A stretch of DNA of 64,000 nt from Blastococcus saxobsidens (GTDB lineage: Bacteria > Actinomycetota > Actinomycetes > Mycobacteriales > Geodermatophilaceae), in assembly GCF_002938435.1 (NCBI RefSeq), contig NZ_POQT01000013.1:41763-105762 (forward strand), in the 5' to 3' direction. Of the stretch, positions 15,550-24,836 are shown piece after piece. Each line of letters starts with the position of its first letter. Within the stretch, counting starts at the first letter, position 1. A model generated the notes under the pieces. The model did not search any database. It was given only the letters and a program-made list of their open reading frames with translations, and had not been told where the DNA came from. A program made the translations under genes and the position numbers.

Positions 15550-16701
15550 TCAGCCGGTGCCCTCGGCCGCGATCAGCTCGGTGATCTCCTCCGGCGGGCT
15601 CGAGCAGTCGTCGTCCGACGGTTCCTGGTCCGAGGCCAGCCCCTCGACGCCGGCGTCCTCCACCGGCTGGAAGCCCAGCCGCTCGATGTGCGGCGGCACC
15701 CGGGCCTGGGCGTTGAGCACGTGCGACCGGGACAGCCAGCCGAGGCCGTCCTCCACCTGGAAGTCCATGCCGCCACCCGGCGCCCGGCGGACGTGCCCGG
15801 GGGAGGGCAGCAGGCCGACCAGCTGCACCGCCTGACCGACGGACAGCTCGCCCGGCGGGGAGTCGAAGTAGTACCAGCCGGCCGCGCAGACGCCGTAGAC
15901 CGTCGGCCCGAACTGCGCGTAGTTCACGTACAGCTCGAGCATCCGGCGGTCGTCCACGAACGCGGCCAGCTCGACGGCCAGCCCCGCCTCCACCGCCTTG
16001 CGCCAGGCGCTCATCTCCTGGTTGAGGAACAGGTTCTTGGTCACCTGCTGCGGGATCGTCGAGCCGGCGGGGTCGTCCTCACCAGTGACGTGGGCGAACG
16101 CGCGGCTCCACAGCTGGCCCCACTCGAAGGCGCCGGAGCGGTAGGGCAGCGCGGCGTCCTCGTGCGCGATCACCGCGGCGAGGAAGTTGCGCGAGACGTG
16201 CTCGACCGGCACCGACTCCTGGATGGAGCCCCCGGGATTGGCCGCCATGAAGGCCGTCGTCGGCGGGTCCACCCAGCGCAGCGACAGCACGACCAGGGCC
16301 TGCACGACGGCGAGCGCGGCCAGCAGCCGGACGACCCGGCGGAGCAGCCGACGGCGGGGGCGGCCCCCGACGCGGTCCCGGCGACCCCGGCGGCCGTCGT
16401 CCGGGCGGACCGGCGGCAGAGGACGCTGCGGGCGGGCGCGGCGCGGGGGAGGACCCGGCGGGAACTGGCGCTCGGGCGGGAGCCACGGGGCCCGCGGCTG
16501 CTCCTGCGCCGGGGGCCGGACGGCACCGTCCGGTGGGGGGACGTACCAGCCGGACGGCGGCGGCTGGTCGAACCGGGGACGACGCGGCTGCTCGCCGTAC
16601 GGCGGCTGCGGCTCGTAGGGCGGCTGCGGCCGGGGCAGCGGCTCGGGAGGCCGGCGGCGCAGCCAGCGCGTCGACCGGGGGTCCGGCGGGTCGGAGGCCA
16701 T
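15550..16701 (-). CDS. GT51 peptidoglycan transglycosylase, monofunctional
   Basis: 383 residues. A cytoplasmic Pro/Arg-rich tail (1-115), one membrane helix at about 122-143, then a GT51 glycosyltransferase domain outside: HEDAALPYRSGAF with catalytic Glu181-Asp182, AGSTIPQQVTKNLFL (212-226), AWRKAVEAGLAVELA and LELYVNYAQFGPTVYG. It polymerises lipid II into glycan strands. There is no transpeptidase domain, so it is MtgA-like rather than a class A PBP. The acidic C-terminal tail (about 350-383) is unusual. Confidence 0.9.
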   Translation of the reverse strand: MASDPPDPRSTRWLRRRPPEPLPRPQPPYEPQPPYGEQPRRPRFDQPPPSGWYVPPPDGAVRPPAQEQPRAPWLPPERQFPPGPPPRRARPQRPLPPVRPDDGRRGRRDRVGGRPRRRLLRRVVRLLAALAVVQALVVLSLRWVDPPTTAFMAANPGGSIQESVPVEHVSRNFLAAVIAHEDAALPYRSGAFEWGQLWSRAFAHVTGEDDPAGSTIPQQVTKNLFLNQEMSAWRKAVEAGLAVELAAFVDDRRMLELYVNYAQFGPTVYGVCAAGWYYFDSPPGELSVGQAVQLVGLLPSPGHVRRAPGGGMDFQVEDGLGWLSRSHVLNAQARVPPHIERLGFQPVEDAGVEGLASDQEPSDDDCSSPPEEITELIAAEGTG

Positions 16702-16775
16702 GGCGCGGTCCCTCCCTGGTCGGGTCGTTCGTCCAGATTAGGGCGGCAACCTGTGAGCGCCCCCGGACCGGCCGG

Positions 16776-17300
16776 TCAGCCCGGGGCGGCGAGCCAGGCC
16801 TCGACCCGGTCCAGCTCGGCGTGCGTCAGCCCGGTGGCGACCTCCGGGGCGACGACGAGCACCTGCCCGTTCGCGGCCAGCCACTCGCTGGTGTCCTCGG
16901 CCTGGTCGGCCAGGTCGTCATCGATCCACACGATGCGGCGGCCGGGCTCGACCTCGGCGACCGCGCGGGCGGCGGCCAGCTTCCACCAGCCGGCCACCCC
17001 GCCGAGGCGGCCGCCGAAGCCGGTGGGGAGCACGGCCTCCCGGGCGTGGGTGCGCAGACCCCGCGGCAGGCCCATGGGCTCGGCCAGCAGCCGGTCGGCC
17101 AGCTCCGTCCACGTCGTCAGCCACTGCAGCTCCACCCGGCCCGACTCGTGCCACTCCCGGAGGCGCCGGACCACCGTCGGGTCCCACGACAGCACGTAGC
17201 CGTTGAAGGTCCCGCGCCGCCAGCCCTCCGGCAGCTCGTGGCAGAGGGCGTTCAGCACGCCGTCGACGTCCAGCAGCAGGACCGGCGGGGGAGGAGGCAT
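16776..17300 (-). CDS. HAD-like hydrolase domain protein
   Basis: 174 residues from an ATG preceded by GGAGG. The first HAD motif is VLLLDVDGVLNAL (nucleophile Asp and acid Asp). LQWLTTWTELADRL gives the Thr of motif II and RRIVWIDDDLADQAED the acidic motif IV pair. The small size and lack of a large cap resemble the secreted or actinobacterial HAD group of unknown substrate. It reads away from the next plus-strand gene. Confidence 0.82.
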   Translation of the reverse strand: MPPPPPVLLLDVDGVLNALCHELPEGWRRGTFNGYVLSWDPTVVRRLREWHESGRVELQWLTTWTELADRLLAEPMGLPRGLRTHAREAVLPTGFGGRLGGVAGWWKLAAARAVAEVEPGRRIVWIDDDLADQAEDTSEWLAANGQVLVVAPEVATGLTHAELDRVEAWLAAPG

Positions 17301-17487
17301 GACGCCGTCATACCCGACCGGCGGTCCGGCGTCCCGGAGAAGAACGCAGAGTCTCGCAACCGGGCGACTGCGCCCTGTCACGCCACGCATGCAGGTCGTC
17401 CGGACGGGGCGCGGAGGGGGTCCCCGGGCGGGCGATCCCTGGCAGCTTCCTGCGCGTTCTCGGGGACCAGGACGTGGAGGAGTGGGC

Positions 17488-18618
17488 ATGCGGTATCTCA
17501 GGACGGCGACGGGCGCGGCTGCGGCCATGGCGTTGGTCGTCGTGTCACCGGCGACATCGAGCGCCGAGGACGCGAACAGGCACAGCCGCGGCGAGGCCAT
17601 CACCACGGTCGCGACCGGGCTCGACGGGCCTCGTCAGCTCAGCGACTACAAGGGGCGCCGGCTGATCGTCGCCGAGGCCGACAGCGGTGAGGTCAGCTGG
17701 GTCGACCCGCGGTTCGGCACTTCCCGGACGATCCTGACCGGGCTGGGCAACGCCCAGGGCGTCGACTACGTGCGAGGGCTGATCTACGTCGCCGTCGGCG
17801 AGGCCGGCCCGCCGCCGGAGGACGAAGGCGTCGCGTCGGCCGCACCCCCCGCGGGCGGGTACAGCCAGGTGCTGCTCGAGGCGACGCCGGGCGGGCGGAT
17901 CCTCCGCACCTGGGACCTCCTCCAGTACGAGCTCGGCCACAACCCGGACGGCCAGCAGCAGTTCCTCGACGAGGCGAAGCAGGAGCCCGTCGAGACGCTG
18001 TCCAACCCGTTCTCGGTGCTCGCCCAGCCGCACCGGATCCTGGTGGCCGACGCCGGCGCGAACGCCGTGCTCTCCATCGACCGGCGCACCGGCGAGATGA
18101 GCACCTTCTTCGTCCCGCCGGTCGTCACCGGCGGGGCGTGCGAGGGCGTGCCGAACAACCCCGGCACGACGGGGTGCGACCCGGTCCCCACCGAGATCGC
18201 CGAGGGGCCCGGCGGCAAGATCTACGTCGGCACCCTGGGCGCCGAGGCACCCGGGGCCGCGAAGGTCCACGTCCTGGACAGGTACGGCAACCAGGTGGAC
18301 GTGATCGATGGCCTGACCGGCGTCACCGGGGTCGCCGTGGGCAACCACGGCACGGTCTACGTCTCCAACGTGCTGGAGGGGGCGCCGATGGGTGAGGGCC
18401 CGCCGCCGGAGGGCTTCGACCCGTCGTCGGTCGGCCGGCTCACCCGGATCTCGCCGGACGGCGCGCGTGCCACCGCCGAGGTGACGATGCCCACCGGCCT
18501 CGAGGTCGAGAGCGGCGACCTCTACGCCTCGGCATGGAGCATCGCCGGCTTCCTCGGCCTGTCCGGCCGTGGTGAGGTCCAGCGGATCGGGCCGGCGGCC
18601 TTCGTGCCCGTGCCCTGA
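17488..18618 (+). CDS. ScyD/ScyE-family secreted beta-propeller
   Basis: 376 residues. A signal peptide (MRYLRTATGAAAAMALVVVS, cleavage after SSA) precedes repeated NHL/SMP-like blades: GLDGPRQLSDYKGRRLIVAE, RILVADAGANAVLSIDRRTG, GKIYVGTLGAE, TGVAVGNHGTVYVSN. It resembles the ScyD/ScyE family first named for cyanobacterial scytonemin clusters; most actinobacterial members have no known role. The start has GTGGAGGAGT seven bases upstream. A strong hairpin follows the stop. Confidence 0.85.
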   Translation: MRYLRTATGAAAAMALVVVSPATSSAEDANRHSRGEAITTVATGLDGPRQLSDYKGRRLIVAEADSGEVSWVDPRFGTSRTILTGLGNAQGVDYVRGLIYVAVGEAGPPPEDEGVASAAPPAGGYSQVLLEATPGGRILRTWDLLQYELGHNPDGQQQFLDEAKQEPVETLSNPFSVLAQPHRILVADAGANAVLSIDRRTGEMSTFFVPPVVTGGACEGVPNNPGTTGCDPVPTEIAEGPGGKIYVGTLGAEAPGAAKVHVLDRYGNQVDVIDGLTGVTGVAVGNHGTVYVSNVLEGAPMGEGPPPEGFDPSSVGRLTRISPDGARATAEVTMPTGLEVESGDLYASAWSIAGFLGLSGRGEVQRIGPAAFVPVP

Positions 18619-18640
18619 CCCAGCCCCGGCACGCCGTGCC

Positions 18641-18674
18641 GGCGGGCGGGGGGCCGTCGGGCTCCCCGCCCGCC
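18641..18674 (+). terminator. Terminator after the ScyD-like gene
   Basis: An 11-base perfect GC stem (18641-18651 with 18664-18674) with a 12-base loop lies 22 bases past the stop. A smaller hairpin just before it may add to it. Confidence 0.65.
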
Positions 18675-18749
18675 GTCGCGCCGGGGGCGCTCCGCCCCCG
18701 GCCACGGACGCCGTCGTTTCGGCGCGCGCGGGCTGGGCACGGGCCGGAC

Positions 18750-19712
18750 ATGGGTCGACGACCGGTGCGAGCGGTGACCGTGCGGAGCCGGTTCGAGCGG
18801 ATGGTCTCGGCCGTCGAGCGCGCGCAGGTGCTCGACGCCCCGAGCTACCAGGTCGAGCACGGCGTCTCGCTGACCTTCCTGCTCGCCGGCCGGTACGCCC
18901 GGCCGCTGCAGGACCTGCTGCACGGCGTCTGGCTCGGCCACCCCGTGCACCCCTTCCTCGTCACGGTTCCCGTCGGGGCGTGGACCGCCGCAGCGCTGCT
19001 CGACGGCCTCGACGCCACCGGCCGCGGCGGCCCGGGCACCGCCCAGGCGGCGCAGGCCGTCGTCGGCCTGGGCGTCGCGGGTGCGGTGGCGTCGGCGGCC
19101 ACCGGGATGACCGACTGGCAGCACGCGCACGACGAGGCCCGCCGGGTCGGACTGGTCCACGCGGCCCTGAACAGCACGGCGCTGGCGCTCTACTCCTGGT
19201 CGCTCGCCGACCGTCGGCGGGGCCGGGCGGTCCGGGCGCGGGTGACCGCCGCCGTCGGGTACGCCGTCGTCCTGGCCGGCGGGTATCTCGGCGGCACGCT
19301 CTCCTACCGCCACCGGCTGGGCGTCGACCACTCCGTCGGCAGCCGCGAGCCCCGACGGTTCACCCGGGTCGCCGATCTCGCCGACCTCCCGGACGGCGAG
19401 CCGGTGGGCGTAGACGTGGCCGGCGTGCCCGTCGTGCTGGTCGGCACCGAGGGGGCCGTGCGGGCCGTGAGCGGCCGCTGCCCGCACCAGGGGGCGCCCC
19501 TGGGCGAGGGCTGGCTGCACCGCGACGAGCTGGTCTGCCCCTGGCACGGTTCACGCTTCGACCTCGACACCGGGGAGCCGGCGCAGGGGCCGTCGACCGC
19601 GCCGCTGCCGTGCTACGACACACGCATCCGCGACGGTCGCGTCGAGGTGCGCCGGCGGGCGCACTGGCGCTCGGCCACGGCGCTCACCACGGTCGAGGAG
19701 GCCTCACGATGA
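18750..19712 (+). CDS. DUF2231 membrane protein fused to a Rieske [2Fe-2S] domain
   Basis: 320 residues from the ATG at 18750 (a GTG at 18774 is also possible). Residues about 25-185 are a DUF2231 membrane domain with four helices, including HGVWLGHPVHPFLVTVP. The C-terminal third is a Rieske domain: RCPHQGAPLG with Cys244 and His246, and CPWHGSRFD with Cys263 and His266, a full set of cluster ligands. It is probably a membrane-bound electron-transfer protein. The stop overlaps the hemerythrin start as ATGA, so the two are coupled. Confidence 0.9.
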   Translation: MGRRPVRAVTVRSRFERMVSAVERAQVLDAPSYQVEHGVSLTFLLAGRYARPLQDLLHGVWLGHPVHPFLVTVPVGAWTAAALLDGLDATGRGGPGTAQAAQAVVGLGVAGAVASAATGMTDWQHAHDEARRVGLVHAALNSTALALYSWSLADRRRGRAVRARVTAAVGYAVVLAGGYLGGTLSYRHRLGVDHSVGSREPRRFTRVADLADLPDGEPVGVDVAGVPVVLVGTEGAVRAVSGRCPHQGAPLGEGWLHRDELVCPWHGSRFDLDTGEPAQGPSTAPLPCYDTRIRDGRVEVRRRAHWRSATALTTVEEASR

Positions 19713-20197
19713 AGGCCGACGAGGTGCTGATCGCCCACCACGACGTGCTGCGCGGGCTGCTCCGCGAGCTGGCGGGGACGACGGGGGCGGAGCTCGGACG
19801 GCGGGAGGAGCTCCGCGACCGGCTGCTGCGCGAGCTGGAGATCCACACCCAGATCGAGGACGAGCTGTTCTACCCGGCGGTCGTGGACGTCTCGCCGCTG
19901 CTCGCCCTGGCGCACGCCGAGCACCGGCAGATCGACGACCAGCTCGCCACCGTCATGCGGCTGCCCGTCGACGACCCCGACTTCGGCGCCGAGGTGCGCA
20001 TGCTCGAGAAGACGCTGCGCCACCACACCATGGAGGAGGAGGAGCGGATGTTCCCCCAGTCCCACTCGCTGGGCGAGGCGCGGCTGGAGGAGCTCGGCGA
20101 GCAGCTGCGCGAGCGGCAGCGCGAGCTGGCCGCGTCCGGCGGCATGCGGCTGGTCATGCGGCTCAAGCGGGCGACGCTGCGCGTCACGAAGGCCTGA
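19709..20197 (+). CDS. Hemerythrin-like domain protein
   Basis: 162 residues, a four-helix bundle with the HHE-type iron ligands: LIAHHDVLRGLL, HTQIEDELFYPAV, LAHAEHRQID and LRHHTMEEEERMFP. Hemerythrin-like proteins bind a di-iron centre and sense or carry O2, NO or iron. It is translated from the ATGA overlap with the Rieske gene, so the pair may act in oxygen or redox handling; this is inferred. The basic C-terminal tail is about 25 residues long. Confidence 0.9.
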   Translation: MKADEVLIAHHDVLRGLLRELAGTTGAELGRREELRDRLLRELEIHTQIEDELFYPAVVDVSPLLALAHAEHRQIDDQLATVMRLPVDDPDFGAEVRMLEKTLRHHTMEEEERMFPQSHSLGEARLEELGEQLRERQRELAASGGMRLVMRLKRATLRVTKA

Positions 20198-20244
20198 CCC
20201 CCGGTGCCCCGGTCGCACGTCGCCGACCGAGGCACCGGACGGGC

Positions 20245-20763
20245 TCAGACGACCCGGCGCGCGGTGTTGTAGCCCCACATCGAGTCGACCGGCACGACGG
20301 AGACCGGGTTGCCGTAGGTGGAGGAGTGCACCATCTGCCCGTTCCCGACGTACATGCCGACGTGGCCGACCGGGTCGTAGAAGAAGATCAGGTCACCGGG
20401 CTGCAGGTCCGCCCGGTCCACGGGGACGCCCGCCGTCGACTGCGCCCGCGACGTGCGGGGGATCGACACGCCGGCAGCCTGGTACGCCGAGTACGTCAGA
20501 CCCGAGCAGTCGTACCCGCCCGGTCCGGTGCCGCCCCACGCGTAGGGCGCCCCCAGCTGTGCCAGCGCCGTGTCGACGGCCACCTGCGCCGCGGTGTTCG
20601 GCGCGGCGGCCAGGGCGACCGGCGCCGGGGCGGCCGGCGCCACGGCGCCGACGGAGGCGGACGCGGTGAGGGGGGTGAGCGCGATCCCCGCGCCGGTGAC
20701 GAGGGCGAGCGCCGCCCCGCGGAAGGAACGACGGGTGAGCGTGAACGTACGAGTGGTCGTCAT
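20245..20763 (-). CDS. Secreted NlpC/P60 peptidoglycan endopeptidase
   Basis: 172 residues. A signal peptide covers residues 1-37 (ending ASA), then a short Ala/Pro linker and an NlpC/P60 domain with Cys86 in GGYDCSGLTYSAY, His134 in VGHVGMYVGNG and the third position His146 in MVHSS. It should cut peptide stems of the cell wall. Its mRNA leader carries a c-di-AMP riboswitch, which ties expression to cell-wall and osmotic signalling, as for rpf and nlpC genes of other actinobacteria. Confidence 0.93.
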   Translation of the reverse strand: MTTTRTFTLTRRSFRGAALALVTGAGIALTPLTASASVGAVAPAAPAPVALAAAPNTAAQVAVDTALAQLGAPYAWGGTGPGGYDCSGLTYSAYQAAGVSIPRTSRAQSTAGVPVDRADLQPGDLIFFYDPVGHVGMYVGNGQMVHSSTYGNPVSVVPVDSMWGYNTARRVV

Positions 20764-20780
20764 GGACGACGGGTTCTCCT

Positions 20781-20935
20781 GTTCTCCATCGACCGCCTAC
20801 CGGGTGAGCTGACGGGTTCGGGCGGGGAGATCGCCCGGCGCGACCGGCGGGATCCGGTCGAGCTTCACCCCAGGACTGCGGTGGGTCCCCGGCCCGGCAC
20901 CGGAGGTCTCCGGCGCCGGTTCGGCGGTGTCCGGT
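20781..20935 (-). promoter_or_regulatory. ydaO/yuaA-type c-di-AMP riboswitch
   Basis: Read on the minus strand, the leader contains the conserved blocks in order: CCGCCGAACCGG (about 20928-20917), CCGGGGACCCACC, CTGGGGTGAAGCT (about 20873-20861), CGCCCGAACCCGTCAG, CTCACCCGGTAGGCGG and a GGAG-containing 3' stem ending close to the ribosome-binding site. These match the ydaO leader that binds cyclic di-AMP. In actinobacteria it typically turns off cell-wall hydrolase genes when c-di-AMP is high. Confidence 0.9.
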
Positions 20936-21318
20936 CGGGTGCCACCAGGTGCGGTGACGACGGGGCCTCGGCCGGACGGCGACGACGCTAGGTCCGTCAT
21001 CGGGGCGTCACAAAGCGGCCGTGACGGCTTCCCCGAGCGCCGGGCGGACGGCCCTGGAGGCACGCCGCGAGGACGACTCGCGGCCCGACCACGACCGATC
21101 CCGGCGGCGGTCCCGGGTCGCAGCGGGCTCGTCCCCACGGAGAGCGATCGGCCGCATACTTCGCCGCGGCGGCGTGGCGCGACAGAGCGTCCGTGCACGG
21201 TCGGCGCGGCGCCGTTCCCGGCTGGATCGGGACGACGACCCCATGACGCCGGGACACGTCCCGCCCCACGGTGGTCCTCGCCTGCCGGGAAGGCCCCGGC
21301 AGCGTTGGAGGTGGACCC
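20936..21318. other. Region between the riboswitch and the membrane-protein gene
   Basis: This 383-base stretch should hold the minus-strand promoter for the riboswitch transcript and the plus-strand promoter for the next gene. Frames here are arginine-rich and unlike real proteins. The last 15 bases carry GGAGGTGG, the ribosome-binding site of the gene at 21319. Nothing else is recognised. Confidence 0.4.
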
Positions 21319-22047
21319 ATGACCGCTGAGCCCCTGACCCCGGCTCCGCCCGCGACCGGACCGGGACGGCTGCCCGTTCCCCGGCCGGCGCCCATCGGCC
21401 GGCGCACCGCCGTCGTGTGCCTCGTCGTCGGATCGGCGCTGAACCTCGCCGAGGCGCTCATCGGCCGGGTGGTGGGCCAGAACGGCTCCGTCGCCGGCAG
21501 CCTCGAGGCGTGGGAGCAGCAGCCCACCCTGGCCTCGATCGGTCTCGCCGTCGGCACGATCGCCGTTCCGTTCCTGCTGCTCGCCATCGTGGCCATGGCC
21601 CAGCTCGTCCGGCCGCACATGCCCCGCCTGGGCGCCGTCGCCGCCTTCCTCGGCTACGTCGGCGGCCTGGGCTTCCTCGGCATCCACGCCGTCTCGATCA
21701 TCGACCGCGCGGCCGTCGACCAGCCCGACCGGCAGGCGATGGTGAGCCTGATCGAGTCGGCGCAGAGCAGCCCGCTCGCCATCCTGATCCTGGCGCCGTT
21801 CATGCTCGGCCTGATGGGAGCGGTGTTGCTCGTCTCGATCGGCTTCCTGCGCACCCGCGCGGTGCCGGTGTGGATCCCCGTCCTCCTCCTGGTCTTCCTG
21901 GTGCTCGACTTCGGACCGTTCTCCACCGGCCCCGTCGACCCGCACTGGCTCTTCGTCGCCGCGTCCTTCGGCCTGGCCGGATCGGTGGCGCAGCGCAGTG
22001 ACCGGCAGTGGTGGACGGGTGCTCCCGACCGGGACGTGACCCCCTGA
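21319..22047 (+). CDS. Hypothetical multi-pass membrane protein
   Basis: 242 residues from an ATG with a GGAGGTGG ribosome-binding site (an upstream start at 21271 is unlikely). A Pro-rich cytoplasmic start is followed by about six hydrophobic helices, for example TAVVCLVVGSALNLAEALIG, VPFLLLAIVAMAQLV, LAILILAPFMLGLMGAVLLV and VPVWIPVLLLVFLVL. No transport or enzyme motif is seen. It lies 44 bases before the histidine kinase gene in the same direction, so co-transcription is possible. Confidence 0.75.
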   Translation: MTAEPLTPAPPATGPGRLPVPRPAPIGRRTAVVCLVVGSALNLAEALIGRVVGQNGSVAGSLEAWEQQPTLASIGLAVGTIAVPFLLLAIVAMAQLVRPHMPRLGAVAAFLGYVGGLGFLGIHAVSIIDRAAVDQPDRQAMVSLIESAQSSPLAILILAPFMLGLMGAVLLVSIGFLRTRAVPVWIPVLLLVFLVLDFGPFSTGPVDPHWLFVAASFGLAGSVAQRSDRQWWTGAPDRDVTP

Positions 22048-22091
22048 CCCGGCGCCGGGTTCTCCGTTAGCGTCCGCCGCGGAGGCGACGA

Positions 22092-24107
22092 GTGCTGAGA
22101 GGTCGCACGACCGGAGAGGGCCGGGCCGCCACCCTGGCGGCCCGGCTCTCCGCCGCGGCCGCGATCGGCTGGTTCGCCGTCGGGCTGGTCGCGCACGTCG
22201 GCACCCCGGCGGCCGACCGGGTGAGCCTCTTCGCGTCACCCGAGCCGGTCGTCGGCCCCGCCATGGCGGTCGTCGGCGCCGTCCTGCTCGGCCGGGTGCC
22301 CGGCCATCGCGTCCTGCAGCTGATGACCTTCATCGGCTGTTCCGCCTGCCTGTACGCCGGGAGCCTCGGTCTTGCCGTGTACGGCTTCACCGGCAGCGAC
22401 GACCCGGCCCTGGTGTTCCGGATCGCCGCCTGGCTCACCCTCTGGACCTGGGTGCCGTCGTTCGTCTCCTTCGTCACCCTGCTCCCGCTGATCTTCCCGG
22501 ACGGCCGGCTGCTGTCCCGCCGCTGGCGCCCGGTCGCGATGACCGCGGTCGCCCTCATCGCCACGATGGCGCTGGTCACCGCCTTCACCGACGTCCAGCC
22601 CGAGGGCGACCAGCCGGCGAACCCGATCGCGATCGCGGTGCCGGAGCCGTTCCTCGACGCCCTCCAGACGGTGCTCGACCCCGTCGTCCCGGCGCTGGCC
22701 TTGCTGGGGCTGGCGAGCCTGGTCCTGCGGTTCCGCCGCGCCGACCCGCAGGGACGGCGGCAGATCGCCTGGGTCGGCTATGCGCTGGCGGTGGCCATCC
22801 TGGCGTCGTTCGTCGCGCCGGCGCCGCTCAACGTCGTGGCCACGGTCGCGGTGCCGGTCGCCATCGGCATCGCGGTCGTCCGCTACCGGCTGTTCGGCAT
22901 CGACGTCGTGCTCAACCGCACCCTCGTCGGGACGGCGCTGCTCGCCTGCTCGGCGCTCGTCTACGTCGCCGTGGTCGGCTGGCTCGGTGGCCTGGCCGGC
23001 GCCCCGAACTCCGTCATCGGGTTCATCGGGGCCGTCGCGGTCGCCGCCGTCTTCCATCCCCTCTACGTGCGCATCCAGCGCGCCGTCGACCGGCTCCTGC
23101 ACGGCTACCGCGGGGATCCCTACCGGGTCGTCGGCCGGGTCACCGAGGTGCTGCGCGACGCCGCGTCGCCCCGCCAGGCGCTGGCCCGGGCGGTCGCCAC
23201 GATCGCCGCCGATCTCAAGCTGCCGGCCGTCACCGTGCAGGTCGAGCGGCCGGACGCGCCGCCGGTCGTCGAGTCGGTGGGGGAGCCGGGGCTCGCCGTG
23301 CACGCCTTCCCGCTGCGGTGGCACGACGACGTCGTCGGCACCGTGCACGTGGCCCACCGCGCCGGCACCGACGGCCTCGGGCCGCTCGACTCCTCCCTGC
23401 TCACCGACCTCGCCGCGCAGCTGGCCGCCGTCGGGTTCGCGCTGCGGCTGGCCACCGACCTGGAGCGCTCGCGGGACCGGCTGGTCACCGCCCGCGAGGA
23501 GGAACGCCGGCGCATCCGCCGCGACCTGCACGACGGGCTCGGCCCCCAACTGGCCTCGGCCGTCATGGCCCTGGACGTCGCGAACCGGGCGCTGGGGAGA
23601 GATCCCGAACGAGCCGCGCCGCTGGTGACCACCGCGCGCGACCAGCTCCAGGAGGCCGTCGGCGACGTACGCCGCATCGTGCACGGCCTGCGCCCGCCGG
23701 CGCTCGACGACCTCGGCCTGCTCGGCGCACTCCAGGTCACCGGCCCCGGCCTCCTGCCGCAGGACGACGGCGCGCCGCGCATCCGGATCGAGGGCAGCGG
23801 GTCGCTCGACGGGCTGCCCGCTGCCGTCGAGGTCGCGGCCTTCCGCATCACCCAGGAGGCCATGACCAACGCCGTCCGGCACGCCGGCGCCGAGCACATC
23901 ACGGTGCGGCTGGCCGGCCGGCCCGGTGCCGTCTGCATCGACGTCGCCGACGACGGCCGCGGTTGCCCGGAAGGGGCCCCCGCCGGTATGGGCCTGCAGT
24001 CGATGCGCGACCGGGCCGCGGAGCTGGGCGGCACGTGCGCGATCATCCCGGAGGCCGGCGGCGGCACCCGGGTGTCCGCCGTCCTGCCGTGGGGAGGGAA
24101 CCCGTGA
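22092..24107 (+). CDS. NarL-type sensor histidine kinase, multi-pass membrane
   Basis: 671 residues. Residues 1-330 contain about ten hydrophobic helices. A GAF-like segment follows (about 370-455), then a HisKA_3 dimerisation helix EEERRRIRRDLHDGLGPQLA with the phosphorylated His, and a HATPase_c domain with ITQEAMTNAVRHA, VADDGRGCP and GMGLQSMRDRA. It phosphorylates the response regulator translated from its stop (GTGA, 24104-24107). The signal sensed is unknown. Confidence 0.92.
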   Translation: MLRGRTTGEGRAATLAARLSAAAAIGWFAVGLVAHVGTPAADRVSLFASPEPVVGPAMAVVGAVLLGRVPGHRVLQLMTFIGCSACLYAGSLGLAVYGFTGSDDPALVFRIAAWLTLWTWVPSFVSFVTLLPLIFPDGRLLSRRWRPVAMTAVALIATMALVTAFTDVQPEGDQPANPIAIAVPEPFLDALQTVLDPVVPALALLGLASLVLRFRRADPQGRRQIAWVGYALAVAILASFVAPAPLNVVATVAVPVAIGIAVVRYRLFGIDVVLNRTLVGTALLACSALVYVAVVGWLGGLAGAPNSVIGFIGAVAVAAVFHPLYVRIQRAVDRLLHGYRGDPYRVVGRVTEVLRDAASPRQALARAVATIAADLKLPAVTVQVERPDAPPVVESVGEPGLAVHAFPLRWHDDVVGTVHVAHRAGTDGLGPLDSSLLTDLAAQLAAVGFALRLATDLERSRDRLVTAREEERRRIRRDLHDGLGPQLASAVMALDVANRALGRDPERAAPLVTTARDQLQEAVGDVRRIVHGLRPPALDDLGLLGALQVTGPGLLPQDDGAPRIRIEGSGSLDGLPAAVEVAAFRITQEAMTNAVRHAGAEHITVRLAGRPGAVCIDVADDGRGCPEGAPAGMGLQSMRDRAAELGGTCAIIPEAGGGTRVSAVLPWGGNP

Positions 24108-24745
24108 TCCGCGTCGTCCTGGCCGACGACCACCCCGCGTTCCGCGCCGGGCTCCGCCTGCTGCTGCAGGACAGCGGTCTCGACGTGGTGGCCGAGGCCG
24201 CCGACGGGCCGGCGACCCTCGAGGCCGTCGTCGCCATGCGGCCCGATGTCGCTCTGCTCGACCTGCAGATGCCCGGCCTGACCGGGGTCGAGGTGACCCG
24301 GCGGCTGCAGGAGGTGGCGCCGGGGACCAGGGTGCTCGTGCTGACGATGATCGAGGCCGACGAGACGGTGCTGGCCGCCATCCGCGCCGGTGCGTGGGGC
24401 TACCTGCTCAAGGGGGCGGGGCAGGAGGAGATCGAGCGCGCCGTCCGCTCGGTCGCCGGCGGGCAGGTCGTCTACGGTGCCGGCGTCGCGGAGCGCGTGA
24501 TGGCCTTCTTCGCCGCCCGGGGTGGCGCGGCGGGGAGCCCGTTCCCGCAGCTGTCCGATCGGGAGCTGGACGTGCTGCGGCTGGCCGCCGAGGGACGGGG
24601 CAACGCCGACATCGCCCGGCGGCTCTTCCTGTCGGAGAAGACGATCCGCAACCACGTCTCCAGCATCTTCGCCAAGCTGGGCGTCACCGACCGGGCGCAG
24701 GCGGTCGCCCGTGCCCGCGACGCCGGGCTCGGCGGACAGCCGTGA
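24104..24745 (+). CDS. LuxR/NarL-family response regulator
   Basis: 213 residues. Receiver domain with acidic pair Asp8-Asp9, phosphoacceptor Asp53 in LLDLQMPG and Lys in GYLLKGAG. The C-terminal LuxR helix-turn-helix reads LSDRELDVLRLAAEGRGNAD, then LFLSEKTIRNHVSSIFAKLG. It is translationally coupled to the kinase at a GTG start. It is probably a transcription activator; no binding site is visible here. Confidence 0.94.
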   Translation: MIRVVLADDHPAFRAGLRLLLQDSGLDVVAEAADGPATLEAVVAMRPDVALLDLQMPGLTGVEVTRRLQEVAPGTRVLVLTMIEADETVLAAIRAGAWGYLLKGAGQEEIERAVRSVAGGQVVYGAGVAERVMAFFAARGGAAGSPFPQLSDRELDVLRLAAEGRGNADIARRLFLSEKTIRNHVSSIFAKLGVTDRAQAVARARDAGLGGQP

Positions 24746-24836
24746 CGCCGCCCCGCCCGGGTGGCCGACGAGGCTGCACGGTTGGCGATCCGCCCGGGCG
24801 GGCAAGGACGACCGAGACGACAGAAGGAGGAACACC

